Source: Streptomyces noursei ATCC 11455 (lineage in GTDB: Bacteria; Actinomycetota; Actinomycetes; Streptomycetales; Streptomycetaceae). From it: 64,000 bases of DNA. The notes beneath the pieces were generated by a model. The model had not been told where the DNA came from. It did no database searches and saw only the letters and a program-made list of their open reading frames with translations. Each line of letters begins with the position of its first letter. Position 1 is the first letter of the stretch. A program made the position numbers and the translations under genes. Shown one piece after another: positions 38,678-48,210 of the stretch. The stretch covers positions 3,286,001 to 3,350,000 of the forward strand of contig NZ_CP011533.1 in assembly GCF_001704275.1 (NCBI RefSeq), read 5' to 3'.

Positions 38678-40135
38678 ATGTCGGACACCGCCTCGACCCG
38701 TGCCACCCGCCACACCCCCGACCGCTCGCCGGTCACCGCGCCCGATCTGCTCTCCTCGTTGGTGCCGCTGCTGGCCGAGTGGGTGCCGCGGCAGCGCTGG
38801 TTCGCCGGCAAGGGACGGCTGCTCACCGGCTTCACGCTGGTCGCGGCGACCGAACTGCTGCCGTGCGCCGGCGAGGGCAGCGCACCGGGCCTGCTCCAGC
38901 TGCTGGTCCGCGCCCAGCAGAGCGCCCCGCCCAGCCGCACCCCGGCCGGCGGCGACTGCTACCAACTGCTGCTGGGCACCCACCCCGCGCCGCCCCCGCA
39001 CCTGGCGCCCGCGGTGCTCGGCCGCCCGGCCGGCGGACCGCTGCGCGGGCGCACCGTCTACGACGCGCTGCTGGACAACCGGCTGTGCGGGCTGCTGCTG
39101 GAGCGGCTGCGGGTGCCCGGCCGGATCGGGGCGCTGCGGTTCTGCCGCGAACCGGACGCGGACATCCCCTCGGGGCTGACCGCCCGGCCGATCGCGGTGG
39201 AGCAGTCCAACTCCTCGATCGTCTATGGCGATACGTTCATTCTGAAGGTCTTCCGGCGGATCGAGCCCGGCGTCAACCCCGATCTGGAGCTGCCGCGGGC
39301 GCTGGCCGGCGCCCGGTGCGCGCGGGTGCCGGCGCCCGCCGCGTGGTTCGAGTCGGCGAACCCCGGGCCCGACGGCGAGGCGACGACCCTGGGCGTCCTC
39401 CAGCCCTTCCTCGCCGGCTCCACCGACGGCTGGCAGCTCGCGCTCAACGCGCTGGCGGTGCGCGCCGACTTCACCCGCTCGGCGCGGGCGCTGGGCCACG
39501 CCACCGCCGAGGTGCACACCGCGCTCGCCCAGGCGCTGCCCACCACCGAGCTGCGCCGCCCGCAGCTGGACGCGATCGCCGCCCAGATGAACGAGCGGCT
39601 GGAGGCGACCGCCCGCGCGGTGCCGGTGCTCCAGCCCTACCGGGTGCGGCTGCGCACCGCGTTCGACGCGCTCGTCGCGATGGGGCACGACGGCCGCAGC
39701 TGGGCCGCCCAGCGCATCCACGGCGATCTGCACCTGGGGCAGACGCTGCGCTCCGTCGAGGGGGGCCGCTGGGCGCTGATCGACTTCGAGGGCGAACCGG
39801 CCCGGCCGCTGGCCGAGCGGCGCCGCCCGCAGCCGGCCGTCCGGGACGTCGCCGCGATGCTCCGCTCGTTCGACTACGCCGCCCGCAGCGGCCCGGCCGG
39901 CGGCGACCCCTGGGCGCTGGACTGGGCCCGTCGCACCCGCGCGGCGTACTGCCTGGGCTACGCCGAGGCCGGCGGGCCGGACCCGCGCTCCGCGCCGGAG
40001 CTGATGCGGGCCTACGAGACCGACAAGGCCGTCTACGAGGTGCTGTATGAGGCGCGGCACCGGCCCGACTGGCTGTCGGTGCCGATGGCGGCGATCCGGC
40101 GGCTGGCGGCCTGCGGGGACCCGGGGGCCGGCTGA
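38678..40135 (+). CDS. pep2: Maltokinase
   Basis: The 485-residue kinase phosphorylates maltose at C1 with ATP to give alpha-maltose 1-phosphate, the GlgE substrate. The N-lobe starts [18 protein letters not shown], typical of Streptomyces/Mycobacterium maltokinases. The catalytic loop is [12 protein letters not shown] (H348, D350) and the metal-binding motif [12 protein letters not shown] has D369. The phosphotransferase fold resembles aminoglycoside kinases. The ATG at 38678 begins the expected N-terminus, with GGAAAGGA upstream at long spacing. It lies between treS and glgB, linking trehalose to glucan synthesis. Confidence 0.95.
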   Translation: MSDTASTRATRHTPDRSPVTAPDLLSSLVPLLAEWVPRQRWFAGKGRLLTGFTLVAATELLPCAGEGSAPGLLQLLVRAQQSAPPSRTPAGGDCYQLLLGTHPAPPPHLAPAVLGRPAGGPLRGRTVYDALLDNRLCGLLLERLRVPGRIGALRFCREPDADIPSGLTARPIAVEQSNSSIVYGDTFILKVFRRIEPGVNPDLELPRALAGARCARVPAPAAWFESANPGPDGEATTLGVLQPFLAGSTDGWQLALNALAVRADFTRSARALGHATAEVHTALAQALPTTELRRPQLDAIAAQMNERLEATARAVPVLQPYRVRLRTAFDALVAMGHDGRSWAAQRIHGDLHLGQTLRSVEGGRWALIDFEGEPARPLAERRRPQPAVRDVAAMLRSFDYAARSGPAGGDPWALDWARRTRAAYCLGYAEAGGPDPRSAPELMRAYETDKAVYEVLYEARHRPDWLSVPMAAIRRLAACGDPGAG

Positions 40136-40229
40136 GCCCGCGCCCGCGCGGCGGCCCCGTCGGCCCCGCCCCGTCCGTCCGTCCGTCCGGAACCGACCGA
40201 CCGATCCCCGCCCCGAGGAGGCCCCACCC

Positions 40230-42599
40230 GTGACCGCCCGCCCCTCTCCCGCCGCCCCCCAGAGCGGCGAGCCCGCCGCCGCACCGCCGTCCCGGCCCAC
40301 CGCTCCCGTGCCCCCGCCCGGCCCGCCGCCGGCCGGTGCGCGGACCGGTGCGCAGAACGCCGCCGGCCGCGGCGTGCGGCGGGCCGCGCCACTGTCCGAC
40401 GAGGACCGCGGGCGGCTGCTCGCCGGGGCGCACCACGACCCGCACGCGCTGCTCGGCGCGCATCCGATGCCCGACGGACTGCTGTTCCGGGCCCTGCGGC
40501 CGGGTGCCGGGAGCGTCACGGTCGTGGCGCCGGGGCTGCGGGCGACACTGCACGCCGAGGGGGACGGGCTGTTCGCGGGGGTGCTGCCGCTCCGGGAGAT
40601 CCCCGACTACCGGCTGCTGGTGGACTACGGCGACACCGCGCCGACCGTGCGGGACCCCTACCGCTTCCTGCCCGCGCTCGGGGAGTTGGACCTGCACCTG
40701 TTCGCCGAGGGCCGGCACGAGCAGCTGTGGCAGGCGCTCGGTGCACGAGTCATGACGCACCAGGGGGTGGCCGGGACCCGCTTCACCGTGTGGGCGCCCA
40801 ACGCCCAGGGCGTGCGGGTGGTCGGGAACTTCAACTACTGGGACGGCACCGGCACCCCGATGCGCTCGCTGGGCTCGTCCGGGGTGTGGGAGCTGTTCCT
40901 GCCGGACCTCGGCGAGGGCGAGCTGTACAAGTTCGAGATCACCCGGCCGGACGGCTCGAAGACGGTGCGGGCCGATCCGATGGCCCGGCGCACCGAGTGT
41001 CCGCCGGCCACCGCCTCGGTGGTGCACGCCTCGCACCACCAGTGGCGGGACGCCACATGGATGGGCCGGCGCGGCGCGCGCCCCGTGCACACCGCGCCGT
41101 TCTCCGTCTACGAGGTGCATCTCCCCTCCTGGCGACCGGGCCTGACCTACCGTCAGCTCGCGGTCCAGCTGCCCGCCTACGTCAAGGACCTGGGCTTCAC
41201 CCACGTCGAGTTCATGCCGGTGGCCGAGCATCCCTTCGGCGGCTCCTGGGGCTACCAGGTGACCGGCTTCTACGCGCCCACCGCCCGGATGGGCACCCCG
41301 GACGACTTCAAGTTCCTGGTCGACGCGCTGCACCGGGCCGGGATCGGGGTGCTGATGGACTGGGTGCCGGCGCACTTCCCGCGGGACGACTGGGCGCTGG
41401 CGGAGTTCGACGGGCGGCCGCTGTACGAGCCCGGGGACCCGGCGCGGGCCGCGCACCCGGACTGGGGCACGTTGGAGTTCGACTACGGCCGCACCGAGGT
41501 GCGCAACTTCCTGGTCGCCAACGCGGTTTACTGGTGCGAGGAGTTCCACATCGACGGGCTGCGGGTCGACGCGGTCGCCTCGATGCTCTACCTCGACTAC
41601 TCGCGCGAGGACGGCGGTTGGACGCCGAACGTCCACGGCGGCCGGGAGAACCTCGACGCGGTCGCCTTCCTCCAGGAGATGAACGCGACGGTCTACCGCC
41701 GCTGCCCCGGCGTCGTCACCATCGCCGAGGAGTCCACCGCCTGGGACGGCGTCACCCGCGCCACGCACCACGTGGGGCCGGGCGGCTTCGGCGGGCTGGG
41801 CTTCGGCCTGAAGTGGAACATGGGCTGGATGCACGACTCCCTGGGGTACGTCGAGAAGGAGCCGGTGCACCGCAAGTACCACCACGGCGAGATGACCTTC
41901 TCGATGATCTACGCCTACTCGGAGAACTACGTGCTGCCGATCTCGCACGACGAGGTGGTGCACGGCAAGCGGGCGCTGGTGTCGAAGATGCCCGGCGACT
42001 GGTGGCAGCAGCGCGCCAACCACCGGGCGTACCTGGGCTTCATGTGGGCCCACCCGGGCAAGCAACTGCTCTTCATGGGGCAGGAGTTCGCCCAGGGCGC
42101 GGAGTGGGCGGAGAGCCACGGCCCGGACTGGTGGCTGCTGGACCCGTCCTACGAGGCGGAGGCGGACCACCGGGGCGTCCGCGACCTGGTGCGCGAGCTG
42201 AACCGCCGCTACGCGGCCACGCCCGCGCTGTGGGAGCGCGACACCGACCCGGCCGGCTTCTCCTGGATCGACGGCGACGCCGGCGAGGACAACGTCTTCT
42301 CCTTCCTCCGCCACGCGGCATCGGGACACCGCCCCGGCGGTCCGGGCAAGGGGGGAGGCGGTCCGCTGATCTCGGTCACCAACTTCTCCCCGGTCGTCCG
42401 GCACGACTACCGGCTGGGCGTCCCCGGCGACGTACCCGTCTGGCGCGAGGTCCTCAACACCGACGACCCGCGCTTCGGCGGCAGCGGCGTCGCCAACCCC
42501 GATCCGCTCAAGACCGAGCCGGTCCCCTGGAACGGCCGCCGCACCTCGATCGCGGCGGTGCTCCCGCCGCTGGCCACGATCTGGCTGCTGCCCGCCTAG
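40230..42599 (+). CDS. glgB: 1,4-alpha-glucan branching enzyme
   Basis: The 789-residue GH13_9 enzyme cuts alpha-1,4 chains and rejoins them as alpha-1,6 branches. A Pro/Ala-rich N-terminal tail of about 50 residues precedes an N1 domain ([12 protein letters not shown]), a CBM48 domain ([20 protein letters not shown]) and the barrel with [15 protein letters not shown], nucleophile D447 in [13 protein letters not shown], acid/base E500 in TIAEEST and [12 protein letters not shown]. The GTG at 40230 has GAGGAGG eight bases upstream. It is the last gene of the GlgE pathway set. The stop TAG lies inside an 8-bp motif that is repeated at the far side of a palindromic element directly downstream. 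Confidence 0.96.
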   Translation: MTARPSPAAPQSGEPAAAPPSRPTAPVPPPGPPPAGARTGAQNAAGRGVRRAAPLSDEDRGRLLAGAHHDPHALLGAHPMPDGLLFRALRPGAGSVTVVAPGLRATLHAEGDGLFAGVLPLREIPDYRLLVDYGDTAPTVRDPYRFLPALGELDLHLFAEGRHEQLWQALGARVMTHQGVAGTRFTVWAPNAQGVRVVGNFNYWDGTGTPMRSLGSSGVWELFLPDLGEGELYKFEITRPDGSKTVRADPMARRTECPPATASVVHASHHQWRDATWMGRRGARPVHTAPFSVYEVHLPSWRPGLTYRQLAVQLPAYVKDLGFTHVEFMPVAEHPFGGSWGYQVTGFYAPTARMGTPDDFKFLVDALHRAGIGVLMDWVPAHFPRDDWALAEFDGRPLYEPGDPARAAHPDWGTLEFDYGRTEVRNFLVANAVYWCEEFHIDGLRVDAVASMLYLDYSREDGGWTPNVHGGRENLDAVAFLQEMNATVYRRCPGVVTIAEESTAWDGVTRATHHVGPGGFGGLGFGLKWNMGWMHDSLGYVEKEPVHRKYHHGEMTFSMIYAYSENYVLPISHDEVVHGKRALVSKMPGDWWQQRANHRAYLGFMWAHPGKQLLFMGQEFAQGAEWAESHGPDWWLLDPSYEAEADHRGVRDLVRELNRRYAATPALWERDTDPAGFSWIDGDAGEDNVFSFLRHAASGHRPGGPGKGGGGPLISVTNFSPVVRHDYRLGVPGDVPVWREVLNTDDPRFGGSGVANPDPLKTEPVPWNGRRTSIAAVLPPLATIWLLPA

Positions 42600-42769
42600 G
42601 GCCTGTCCGATGGGTCAGGGTCGGCAAGGCCGCGGCGTCTGGTGCGGTGCATCGCAAGGCGCCGGAGCGGCTCGATAGCGGAGCTATCGGGGCGTTTCGG
42701 CAACGCGGCGAGGTGCCGTGCCAGACGCCGCGGACCCGGCCATGACCCATCGGACAGAACACCTAGGGC
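42595..42769. mobile_element. Palindromic MITE/REP-like element at the glgB stop
   Basis: Terminal inverted repeats CTGTCCGATGGGTCA (42603-42617) and TGACCCATCGGACAG (42743-42757) are perfect. Inside, CCGCGGCGTCTGG (42630-42642) pairs with CCAGACGCCGCGG (42721-42733), and the centre is CGATAG-CGGAG-CTATCG, so the whole 155 bp can fold as a cruciform or RNA hairpin. CCTAGGGC occurs on both flanks (42595-42602 and 42762-42769), resembling a target duplication, though four extra bases (AACA) separate the right TIR from its copy. There is no coding capacity. It resembles palindromic repeats dispersed in Streptomyces genomes. Confidence 0.75.
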
Positions 42770-42802
42770 CGGGCCGGAATCGACCCGGCGAGGCCGTACG
42801 CC

Positions 42803-42835
42803 GAAGGGGCGGGCGCACGCGGCGCCCGCCCCTTC
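42803..42835. terminator. Hairpin between glgB element and dctA
   Basis: GAAGGGGCGGGCGC (42803-42816) pairs perfectly with GCGCCCGCCCCTTC (42822-42835), loop ACGCG. It lies 20 nt beyond the dctA stop and can also end the glgB transcript. Confidence 0.8.
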
Positions 42836-42854
42836 TCCCCTCCTGCGCGTCCGG

Positions 42855-44255
42855 TCAGACCCCGACGGACGTCTTGCCGCCGTCGGCCGGCGGGGCGGCC
42901 TCGGCGGGGGACGGTGTGCCGTGCGGGTCGGCGGACAGCGTCCGCTCGTCGAACGGCAGCCGGCCGGCCAGCACCTCGGTGACCCGGTCGCGGTCGATCT
43001 CCTTGGTCCAGGTGCCGATCAGGATGGTGGCCACGGCGTTGCCGGCGAAGTTGGTCATCGCCCGGGCCTCGCTCATGAAGCGGTCGATGCCGACGATCAG
43101 GCCGACGCCGTCGACCAGTTCGGGCCGGTGCGACTGGAGGCCGCCGGCCAGCGTCGCCAGGCCCGCGCCGGTGACCCCGGCCGCGCCCTTGGAGGCGATG
43201 ATCATGAAGGCCAGGAGCGAGACCTGCTGGCCGAGCGAGAGCGGCTTGTCCATCGCCTCGGCGACGAACAGCGCGGCCATGGTCAGGTAGATGGCGGTGC
43301 CGTCGAGGTTGAAGCTGTAGCCGGTCGGGACGGTGATGCCGACGACCGGGCGGCTGACGCCCAGGTGCTCCATCTTGGCGATCAGCCGGGGCAGCGCCGA
43401 CTCCGAGGAGGAGGTCGACAGGATCAGCAGGAACTCCCGGCCGAGGTACTTCAGCAGTGCGAAGACGTTCACCCCGGCGACCAGCCGGAGCAGCGTGCCG
43501 AGCACCACGACGACGAAGAGCAGACAGGTCAGATAGAAGCCGACCATGATGACGGCCAGCGACTTCAGTGCGGCCAGCCCGGTGGCGCCGACGACCGCGG
43601 CCATCGCGCCGAAGGCCCCCACCGGCGCCGCCCACATGATCATCGACAGCACCCGGAAGACCAGCTTCTGCACATGGCCGATGCCGCGCAGCACCGGCTC
43701 GCCCGCCGGGCCGAGCGCCTGCAGTCCGAAGCCCAGCAGCAGTGCCACCAGCAGGGTCTGGAGCACCTCGCCCTGGGTGAAAGCGGAGACCAGGGTGGTC
43801 GGGATGATGCCGAGGAGGAAGTCGGTGGTGGACTCGTGGCCGCCGGCGGTCTGGGCCTGGCCGGCGTGCCGGAGCGCGTCGGTCAGGTGCAGGCCGGAGC
43901 CGGGGTCCAGGAGGTTGCCGACGAGCAGGCCGATCGCCAGCGCGACGGTGGACATCAGCATGAAGTAGCCGAGGGCCAGCCCGCCGACCGCGCCGACCTT
44001 GGCCGCCTTACGGACCGAGCCGATGCCCAGCACGATGGTGCAGAAGATCACCGGCGAGATCATCATCTTGATGAGGTTGACGAACCCGGTGCCGAGCGGT
44101 TTGAGCTGGACGGCGACGCCGGGGGCGGCGAATCCGACGACGATGCCGAGCAGCACGGCGCCGATCACGGCGAGGTACAGGAAATGGGTCCGGTCCCGCT
44201 TGGCCGGTGGGGTGTCCTCGGCAGTGCCCCGGGACGACGGGATCTGTGCAGCCAC
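42855..44255 (-). CDS. dctA: DctA-type C4-dicarboxylate/cation symporter
   Basis: A 466-residue carrier of the dicarboxylate/amino acid:cation symporter family, importing succinate, fumarate or malate with cations. About eight hydrophobic spans and both re-entrant hairpins are recognisable: TSSSESALPRLIAKME (HP1) and the binding motif VVGITVPTGYSFNLDGTAIY. MTNFAGNAVATILIGTW follows near the end of the core. The C-terminal tail is Asp/Pro-rich. The GTG at 44255 is supported by AAAGGTAGGG upstream. It is divergent from a CitA/CitB-type two-component system, the usual regulator of such carriers. Confidence 0.95.
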   Translation of the reverse strand: MAAQIPSSRGTAEDTPPAKRDRTHFLYLAVIGAVLLGIVVGFAAPGVAVQLKPLGTGFVNLIKMMISPVIFCTIVLGIGSVRKAAKVGAVGGLALGYFMLMSTVALAIGLLVGNLLDPGSGLHLTDALRHAGQAQTAGGHESTTDFLLGIIPTTLVSAFTQGEVLQTLLVALLLGFGLQALGPAGEPVLRGIGHVQKLVFRVLSMIMWAAPVGAFGAMAAVVGATGLAALKSLAVIMVGFYLTCLLFVVVVLGTLLRLVAGVNVFALLKYLGREFLLILSTSSSESALPRLIAKMEHLGVSRPVVGITVPTGYSFNLDGTAIYLTMAALFVAEAMDKPLSLGQQVSLLAFMIIASKGAAGVTGAGLATLAGGLQSHRPELVDGVGLIVGIDRFMSEARAMTNFAGNAVATILIGTWTKEIDRDRVTEVLAGRLPFDERTLSADPHGTPSPAEAAPPADGGKTSVGV

Positions 44256-44286
44256 GGCTGCCCTACCTTTCCTGACGGGGGTCACG

Positions 44287-44321
44287 GTTGTGCGCAGCTC
44301 TCGCGGCTCGCGGCGCACAAC
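44287..44321. promoter_or_regulatory. Inverted repeat in dctA/citAB intergenic region
   Basis: GTTGTGCGC (44287-44295) and GCGCACAAC (44313-44321) form 9-bp perfect arms 17 nt apart, about 32 bp upstream of dctA. An AT-rich block with TCAC-GTAAAA-GTGA (44379-44392) lies nearer the kinase. Either could be the response regulator target or a leader structure. Confidence 0.45.
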
Positions 44322-44410
44322 AAGTCCCGGCGACTATGCACGGCGGTGTGGCGCCCGTCACCCTTGCGTACATTTCGTTCACGTAAAAGTGACCCGGCAG
44401 ACTGTTCTGT

Positions 44411-46066
44411 ATGCGCCTCCCCCGTTTCCGCCCGTCACGGCGGCTGCGCGGCCCCCGCAGTCTCGCCGGGCAGCTCTTCGCCATGCAGGTGGTCCTGGTG
44501 GCGGTGGTGGTCCTGGGCTGCGCGGTCTTCGCGTACGTGAACGCCGAACGGCAGGCGGAGGAGACCGCGCGGCGGCAGGCGACCGCGGCGGCCACCGCCG
44601 TCGCCGACTCCCCGGCCGTGGTGGCCGCGGCCCGCACGAAGGACCCGACCGCCGCGCTCCAGCCGTACAGCGAGCGGCTGCGCCGGGACGCCGGGGTCGA
44701 CTTCGTCGTGGTGATGGCGCCGGACGGTACGCGCTGGACGCACCCGGAGCCGTCCGCGATCGGCGGGAAGTACCTCGGCCACATCGGCCCCGCGCTGCGC
44801 GGCGAGATCTTCCCGGAGACCCACATGGGGGTGCTCGGCCCGTCCGTGCGGGTCGTCGCCCCGGTCCGCGATCCCGGGCAGGGCGGCGCGATCACCGCGC
44901 TGGTCAGCTCCGGGATCACCATCGCCACCATCGGCCAGCAGCTGCGGGACCAGGTCCTGGCGCTGGTCGGGGTGGCCGCCGCTGCGCTGGCGCTGGGCGG
45001 CGCCGGCACGTACGTGGTCAACGCGCGGTTGCGCCGGCACACGCACGGGATGAACGCCGCCGAGCTGAGCCGGATGTACGACTACCACGAGGCCGCGCTG
45101 CACGCCGTCCGCGAGGGGCTGTTGATGATCGACGGGACGGGCCGGGTGGCGCTGATCAACGACGGCGGGCGGGAGCTGCTGGGGCCGGCCGGGGACGCGG
45201 TGGGCCGGCCGGTCGCCGAACTGGGGCTGCCGGAGCCGCTGACCGAGGCGCTGCTGGCGACCGGACCGCGGGTCGACGAGCTGCATCTGACCGGCGAGCG
45301 GGTGCTGGTCGTCAACTCCTCCCCGGTCTCCGGCGGTCAGCACCGCGGCAGCGTCGTCACCCTCCGCGACCACACCGAACTCCAGGCGCTCTCCGGCGAG
45401 TTGGACTCCGTACGGGGCTTCGCCGAGGCGCTGCGCTCGCAGGCGCACGAGGCCGCCAACCGGCTGCACACCGTGGTCTCGCTGATCGAACTGGGCCGGG
45501 CCGAGGAGGCGGTGACGTTCGCCACCGCCGAGCTGGAGCTGGCGCAGGCGCTGACCGACCGGGTGGTGGGCGCGGTCGCCGAACCGGTGCTGGCCGCACT
45601 GCTGCTGGGCAAGGCGGCGCAGGCCAACGAGCACGGCGTGGAGCTGGTGCTGACCGAGGACAGCCGGATCGACGACGGGGTGATCCCGCCGGACCTGCCC
45701 GCCCGCGACCTGGTGACGGTGCTGGGCAACCTCGTCGACAACGCCCTCGACGCCGCCGCCCCGCCCCAGGAGCACGGCGCCCCGCCGCAGGTGCGGGTCA
45801 CCGCGCGGGCGGACGGCGGCGAACTGCTGCTGTGCGTCGCGGACAACGGGCCGGGGGTCGCCGCGGACGCCACCGAGGAGGTCTTCCGGCGCGGCTGGAG
45901 CACCAAGCAGCGCGCCGGCGGCGGCGCCCGGGGGCTGGGGCTGGCCCTCGTCGCGCAGGCGGTGCGGCGGCACGGCGGCACGATCGGGCTGGACCGGGGG
46001 CCGGAGGGCGGCGCGCGGTTCACCGTGCGGCTGCCGCTGCGGGCGGCCGCGGGGGCGGTCCGATGA
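44411..46066 (+). CDS. CitA/DcuS-type sensor histidine kinase
   Basis: A 551-residue membrane kinase. TM1 at about 24-43, extracytoplasmic PASp sensor (about 44-180, with GKYLGHIGPALRGE and VRVVAPVRD typical of carboxylate sensors), TM2 at about 181-203, cytoplasmic PAS (about 225-325), a SpoOB-like dimerisation motif SQAHEAANRLHTVVSL with His-346, and a HATPase with GNLVDNALDAA, DNGPGV and GARGLGLALV. It probably senses C4-dicarboxylates or citrate to control the divergent dctA. The ATG at 44411 has no ribosome-binding site, so a leaderless message is possible. It is ATGA-coupled to its regulator. Confidence 0.93.
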   Translation: MRLPRFRPSRRLRGPRSLAGQLFAMQVVLVAVVVLGCAVFAYVNAERQAEETARRQATAAATAVADSPAVVAAARTKDPTAALQPYSERLRRDAGVDFVVVMAPDGTRWTHPEPSAIGGKYLGHIGPALRGEIFPETHMGVLGPSVRVVAPVRDPGQGGAITALVSSGITIATIGQQLRDQVLALVGVAAAALALGGAGTYVVNARLRRHTHGMNAAELSRMYDYHEAALHAVREGLLMIDGTGRVALINDGGRELLGPAGDAVGRPVAELGLPEPLTEALLATGPRVDELHLTGERVLVVNSSPVSGGQHRGSVVTLRDHTELQALSGELDSVRGFAEALRSQAHEAANRLHTVVSLIELGRAEEAVTFATAELELAQALTDRVVGAVAEPVLAALLLGKAAQANEHGVELVLTEDSRIDDGVIPPDLPARDLVTVLGNLVDNALDAAAPPQEHGAPPQVRVTARADGGELLLCVADNGPGVAADATEEVFRRGWSTKQRAGGGARGLGLALVAQAVRRHGGTIGLDRGPEGGARFTVRLPLRAAAGAVR

Positions 46067-46743
46067 GCGCCGTCACCATCCGGGTGCTGGTCGTCGAGGA
46101 CGATCCGGTCGCCGCCGCCGCGCACGCCCTGTACGTGGGGCGGGTGCCGGGCTTCGCGGTGTCCGGCACCGTGCACTCGGGCACCGAGGCCCGCCGCCAC
46201 CTCGACCACCACCCGGTCGACCTGCTGCTGTTGGACCTGTTCCTGCCGGACGGCCACGGGCTCCAGCTGGTGCGGACGCTGCGCGCCGCCGGGCATGCCG
46301 CGGACATCATCGCGGTGACCTCCGCCCGCGATCTGGCGATGGTCCGCGAGGGCGTCTCGCTGGGCGTCGTCCAGTACGTGCTGAAACCGTTCACCTTCGC
46401 GACGCTGCGGGACCGGCTGCTGCGCTACGCCGAGTTCCGCGCCACCACCGGGGAGGCCAGCGGGCAGGACGAGGTGGACCGGGCGCTGGCGGCGCTGCGC
46501 GCCCCGCGGCCGGCGGCGCTGCCCAAGGGGCTGACCGCGGCCACCCTGCGGGCGGTGACGGACGTGCTGCGGTCCGCCGCGGACGGGCTGACCGCGACCG
46601 AGGCCGCCGCGGATGTGGGCATCTCCCGGATCACCGCGCGCCGCTATCTGGAGCACCTGGTGGACACCGCCCGGGCCGCCCGGGCCCCGCAGTACGGGCA
46701 GGTCGGCCGCCCGGAGCTGCGCTACCGCTGGTCGGGGCATTGA
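46063..46743 (+). CDS. CitB/DcuR-type response regulator
   Basis: A 226-residue regulator with receiver domain (E12-D13-D14 acidic cluster, phospho-acceptor D58 in LLLLDLFLPDG, Lys in QYVLKPFTF) and a C-terminal helix-turn-helix of the CitB type (LTATEAAADVGISRITARRYLEHL, about 182-205). It is coupled to the kinase by ATGA. The likely targets are dctA and perhaps the downstream importer: the gene ends inside the first of several TGACCGG repeats that lead into the importer operon. Confidence 0.94.
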   Translation: MSAVTIRVLVVEDDPVAAAAHALYVGRVPGFAVSGTVHSGTEARRHLDHHPVDLLLLDLFLPDGHGLQLVRTLRAAGHAADIIAVTSARDLAMVREGVSLGVVQYVLKPFTFATLRDRLLRYAEFRATTGEASGQDEVDRALAALRAPRPAALPKGLTAATLRAVTDVLRSAADGLTATEAAADVGISRITARRYLEHLVDTARAARAPQYGQVGRPELRYRWSGH

Positions 46744-46827
46744 CCGGGAGTGACCGGTGACTTACTTTCAGCAGGGAGCAAGCCGTGGCCAGTTGACCGT
46801 GACCGGCCGGCCCGTGTGGGCCGGCCG
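46741..46827 (+). promoter_or_regulatory. TGACCGG repeats and hairpin upstream of binding-protein gene
   Basis: TGACCGG occurs at 46741, 46751 and 46800, with TGACCGT at 46794; the first overlaps the regulator stop codon. CGGCCGGCCC (46804-46813) and GGGCCGGCCG (46818-46827) then form a perfect 10-bp hairpin with loop GTGT, about 10 nt before the GGAGG of the next gene. These may be an operator and a leader hairpin for the importer operon. Confidence 0.5.
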
Positions 46828-46848
46828 TGGTTCGTTGGAGGTCGTGCC

Positions 46849-48210
46849 GTGCGCTCCACCACCCCCGTCGTCCTGTTCACCGCCGCCGTGCTGGCCGCCG
46901 GATCGCTCACCGGCTGCGGCAGCGGTTCCGGGGCCGACCGGAACACCGTCAAGGTCGCCTTCATCAAGGACACCAACAACCGGGTGAAGGTCCGGGACGA
47001 CTATGTGGCCCTGGTGGCGCGGCAGTTCGAGAAGGCCAACCCGGGCAAGAAGGTCAAGCTGATCCCGGTCCAGGCGTCGGAGAACGACTACTACACCAAG
47101 ATCCAGCAGATGATGCGCTCCCCGAAGACCGCACCCGACCTGGTCTACGAGGACACCTTCCTGATCAGCTCCGACATCAGGGCGGGGCTGCTGCGCCCGC
47201 TGGACCCGTATCTGAAGTCCTGGGACGACTGGCGGCAGTTCGAGCCGTCCGCGAAGGCCGCGGCCCGCGGGCAGGACGGGAGGACGTACGGCGTCCCGGA
47301 CGGCACGGACACCCGCGGGCTGTGGTTCAACCGGACGGTCTTCGCCAAGGCCGGCCTGCCCGCCGACTGGCACCCGCGCACCTGGGACGAGGTCCTGGAC
47401 GCGGCCCGCACGGTCAAGCGGAAGGTGCCCGGGGTGATCCCGCTGAACGTCTTCACCGGCAAGGGCGCGGGCGAGGCCGCGGTGATGCAGGGCTTCGAGA
47501 TGCTGCTCTACGGCACCGGCCCCGACCAGCTCTACGACCCGACCGCGAAGAAGTGGGTCACCGGCACCCGAGGCTTCAAGGACAGCCTCCGCTTCCTGGA
47601 CACCGTCTACCGGGAGAAGCTGGGCCCGGAGGTCTCGGACGCGCTCAGCCCCAACATCCAGACCAATGTGGCCGCCGAGCTGCTGCCCGAGCAGAAGCTC
47701 GCCATCGACCTCGACGGCTCCTGGCTCGGCCAGCAGTGGCAGAAGACCGGCGGCGCCCCCTGGCCGCAGTGGGCCCGGACGCTGGGCCAGGCGCCGTTCC
47801 CGACGCAGGCCGGCGCCCCGCCCGGCCGGGTCAGCCTGGCCGGCGGCTGGACCTGGTCGATCCCCGCCCGGGCACCGCAGCCGGCGCTCGGCTGGAAGCT
47901 GATCGAGACCTTCCAGTCGAAGGCCAACGCGCGGGAGTGGTGCACCCGGGGCGCCCAGCTCGCCGTCCGCAAGGACGTCGCGGCCGATCCGCGGTATCTG
48001 ACATCCGTGCCCGGGATCGGCTTCTTCACGCAGCTGGTGGCGGTGAGCCGGTACCGGCCGGCGCTGCCGGAGTACCGCCAGGTCGCCGCCGCGATCGGCG
48101 AGGCGACGGAGGCGGTCACCGCCGGTGACGCCACGCCGGAGCAGGCCGCCGCCCGCTACGACGACACGGTGCGCTCCCTGACGGGCGGCGCCGTCGTCGC
48201 CAAGCCGTGA
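46849..48210 (+). CDS. Extracellular solute-binding lipoprotein (sugar-type ABC importer)
   Basis: A 453-residue lipoprotein. The signal peptide ends in LTGC with acylated Cys-23. The mature protein is a family-1 extracellular binding protein: VKVAFIKDTNN, the hinge segment PDLVYEDTFLISSDI, TYGVPDGTDTRGLWFNRTVF, and DLDGSWLGQQW are typical of sugar-binding members. The GTG at 46849 has TTGGAGG upstream; a longer open reading lacks a proper signal peptide. The two permease genes follow with overlaps. The substrate is unknown, but the family favours oligosaccharides. Confidence 0.92.
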   Translation: MRSTTPVVLFTAAVLAAGSLTGCGSGSGADRNTVKVAFIKDTNNRVKVRDDYVALVARQFEKANPGKKVKLIPVQASENDYYTKIQQMMRSPKTAPDLVYEDTFLISSDIRAGLLRPLDPYLKSWDDWRQFEPSAKAAARGQDGRTYGVPDGTDTRGLWFNRTVFAKAGLPADWHPRTWDEVLDAARTVKRKVPGVIPLNVFTGKGAGEAAVMQGFEMLLYGTGPDQLYDPTAKKWVTGTRGFKDSLRFLDTVYREKLGPEVSDALSPNIQTNVAAELLPEQKLAIDLDGSWLGQQWQKTGGAPWPQWARTLGQAPFPTQAGAPPGRVSLAGGWTWSIPARAPQPALGWKLIETFQSKANAREWCTRGAQLAVRKDVAADPRYLTSVPGIGFFTQLVAVSRYRPALPEYRQVAAAIGEATEAVTAGDATPEQAAARYDDTVRSLTGGAVVAKP

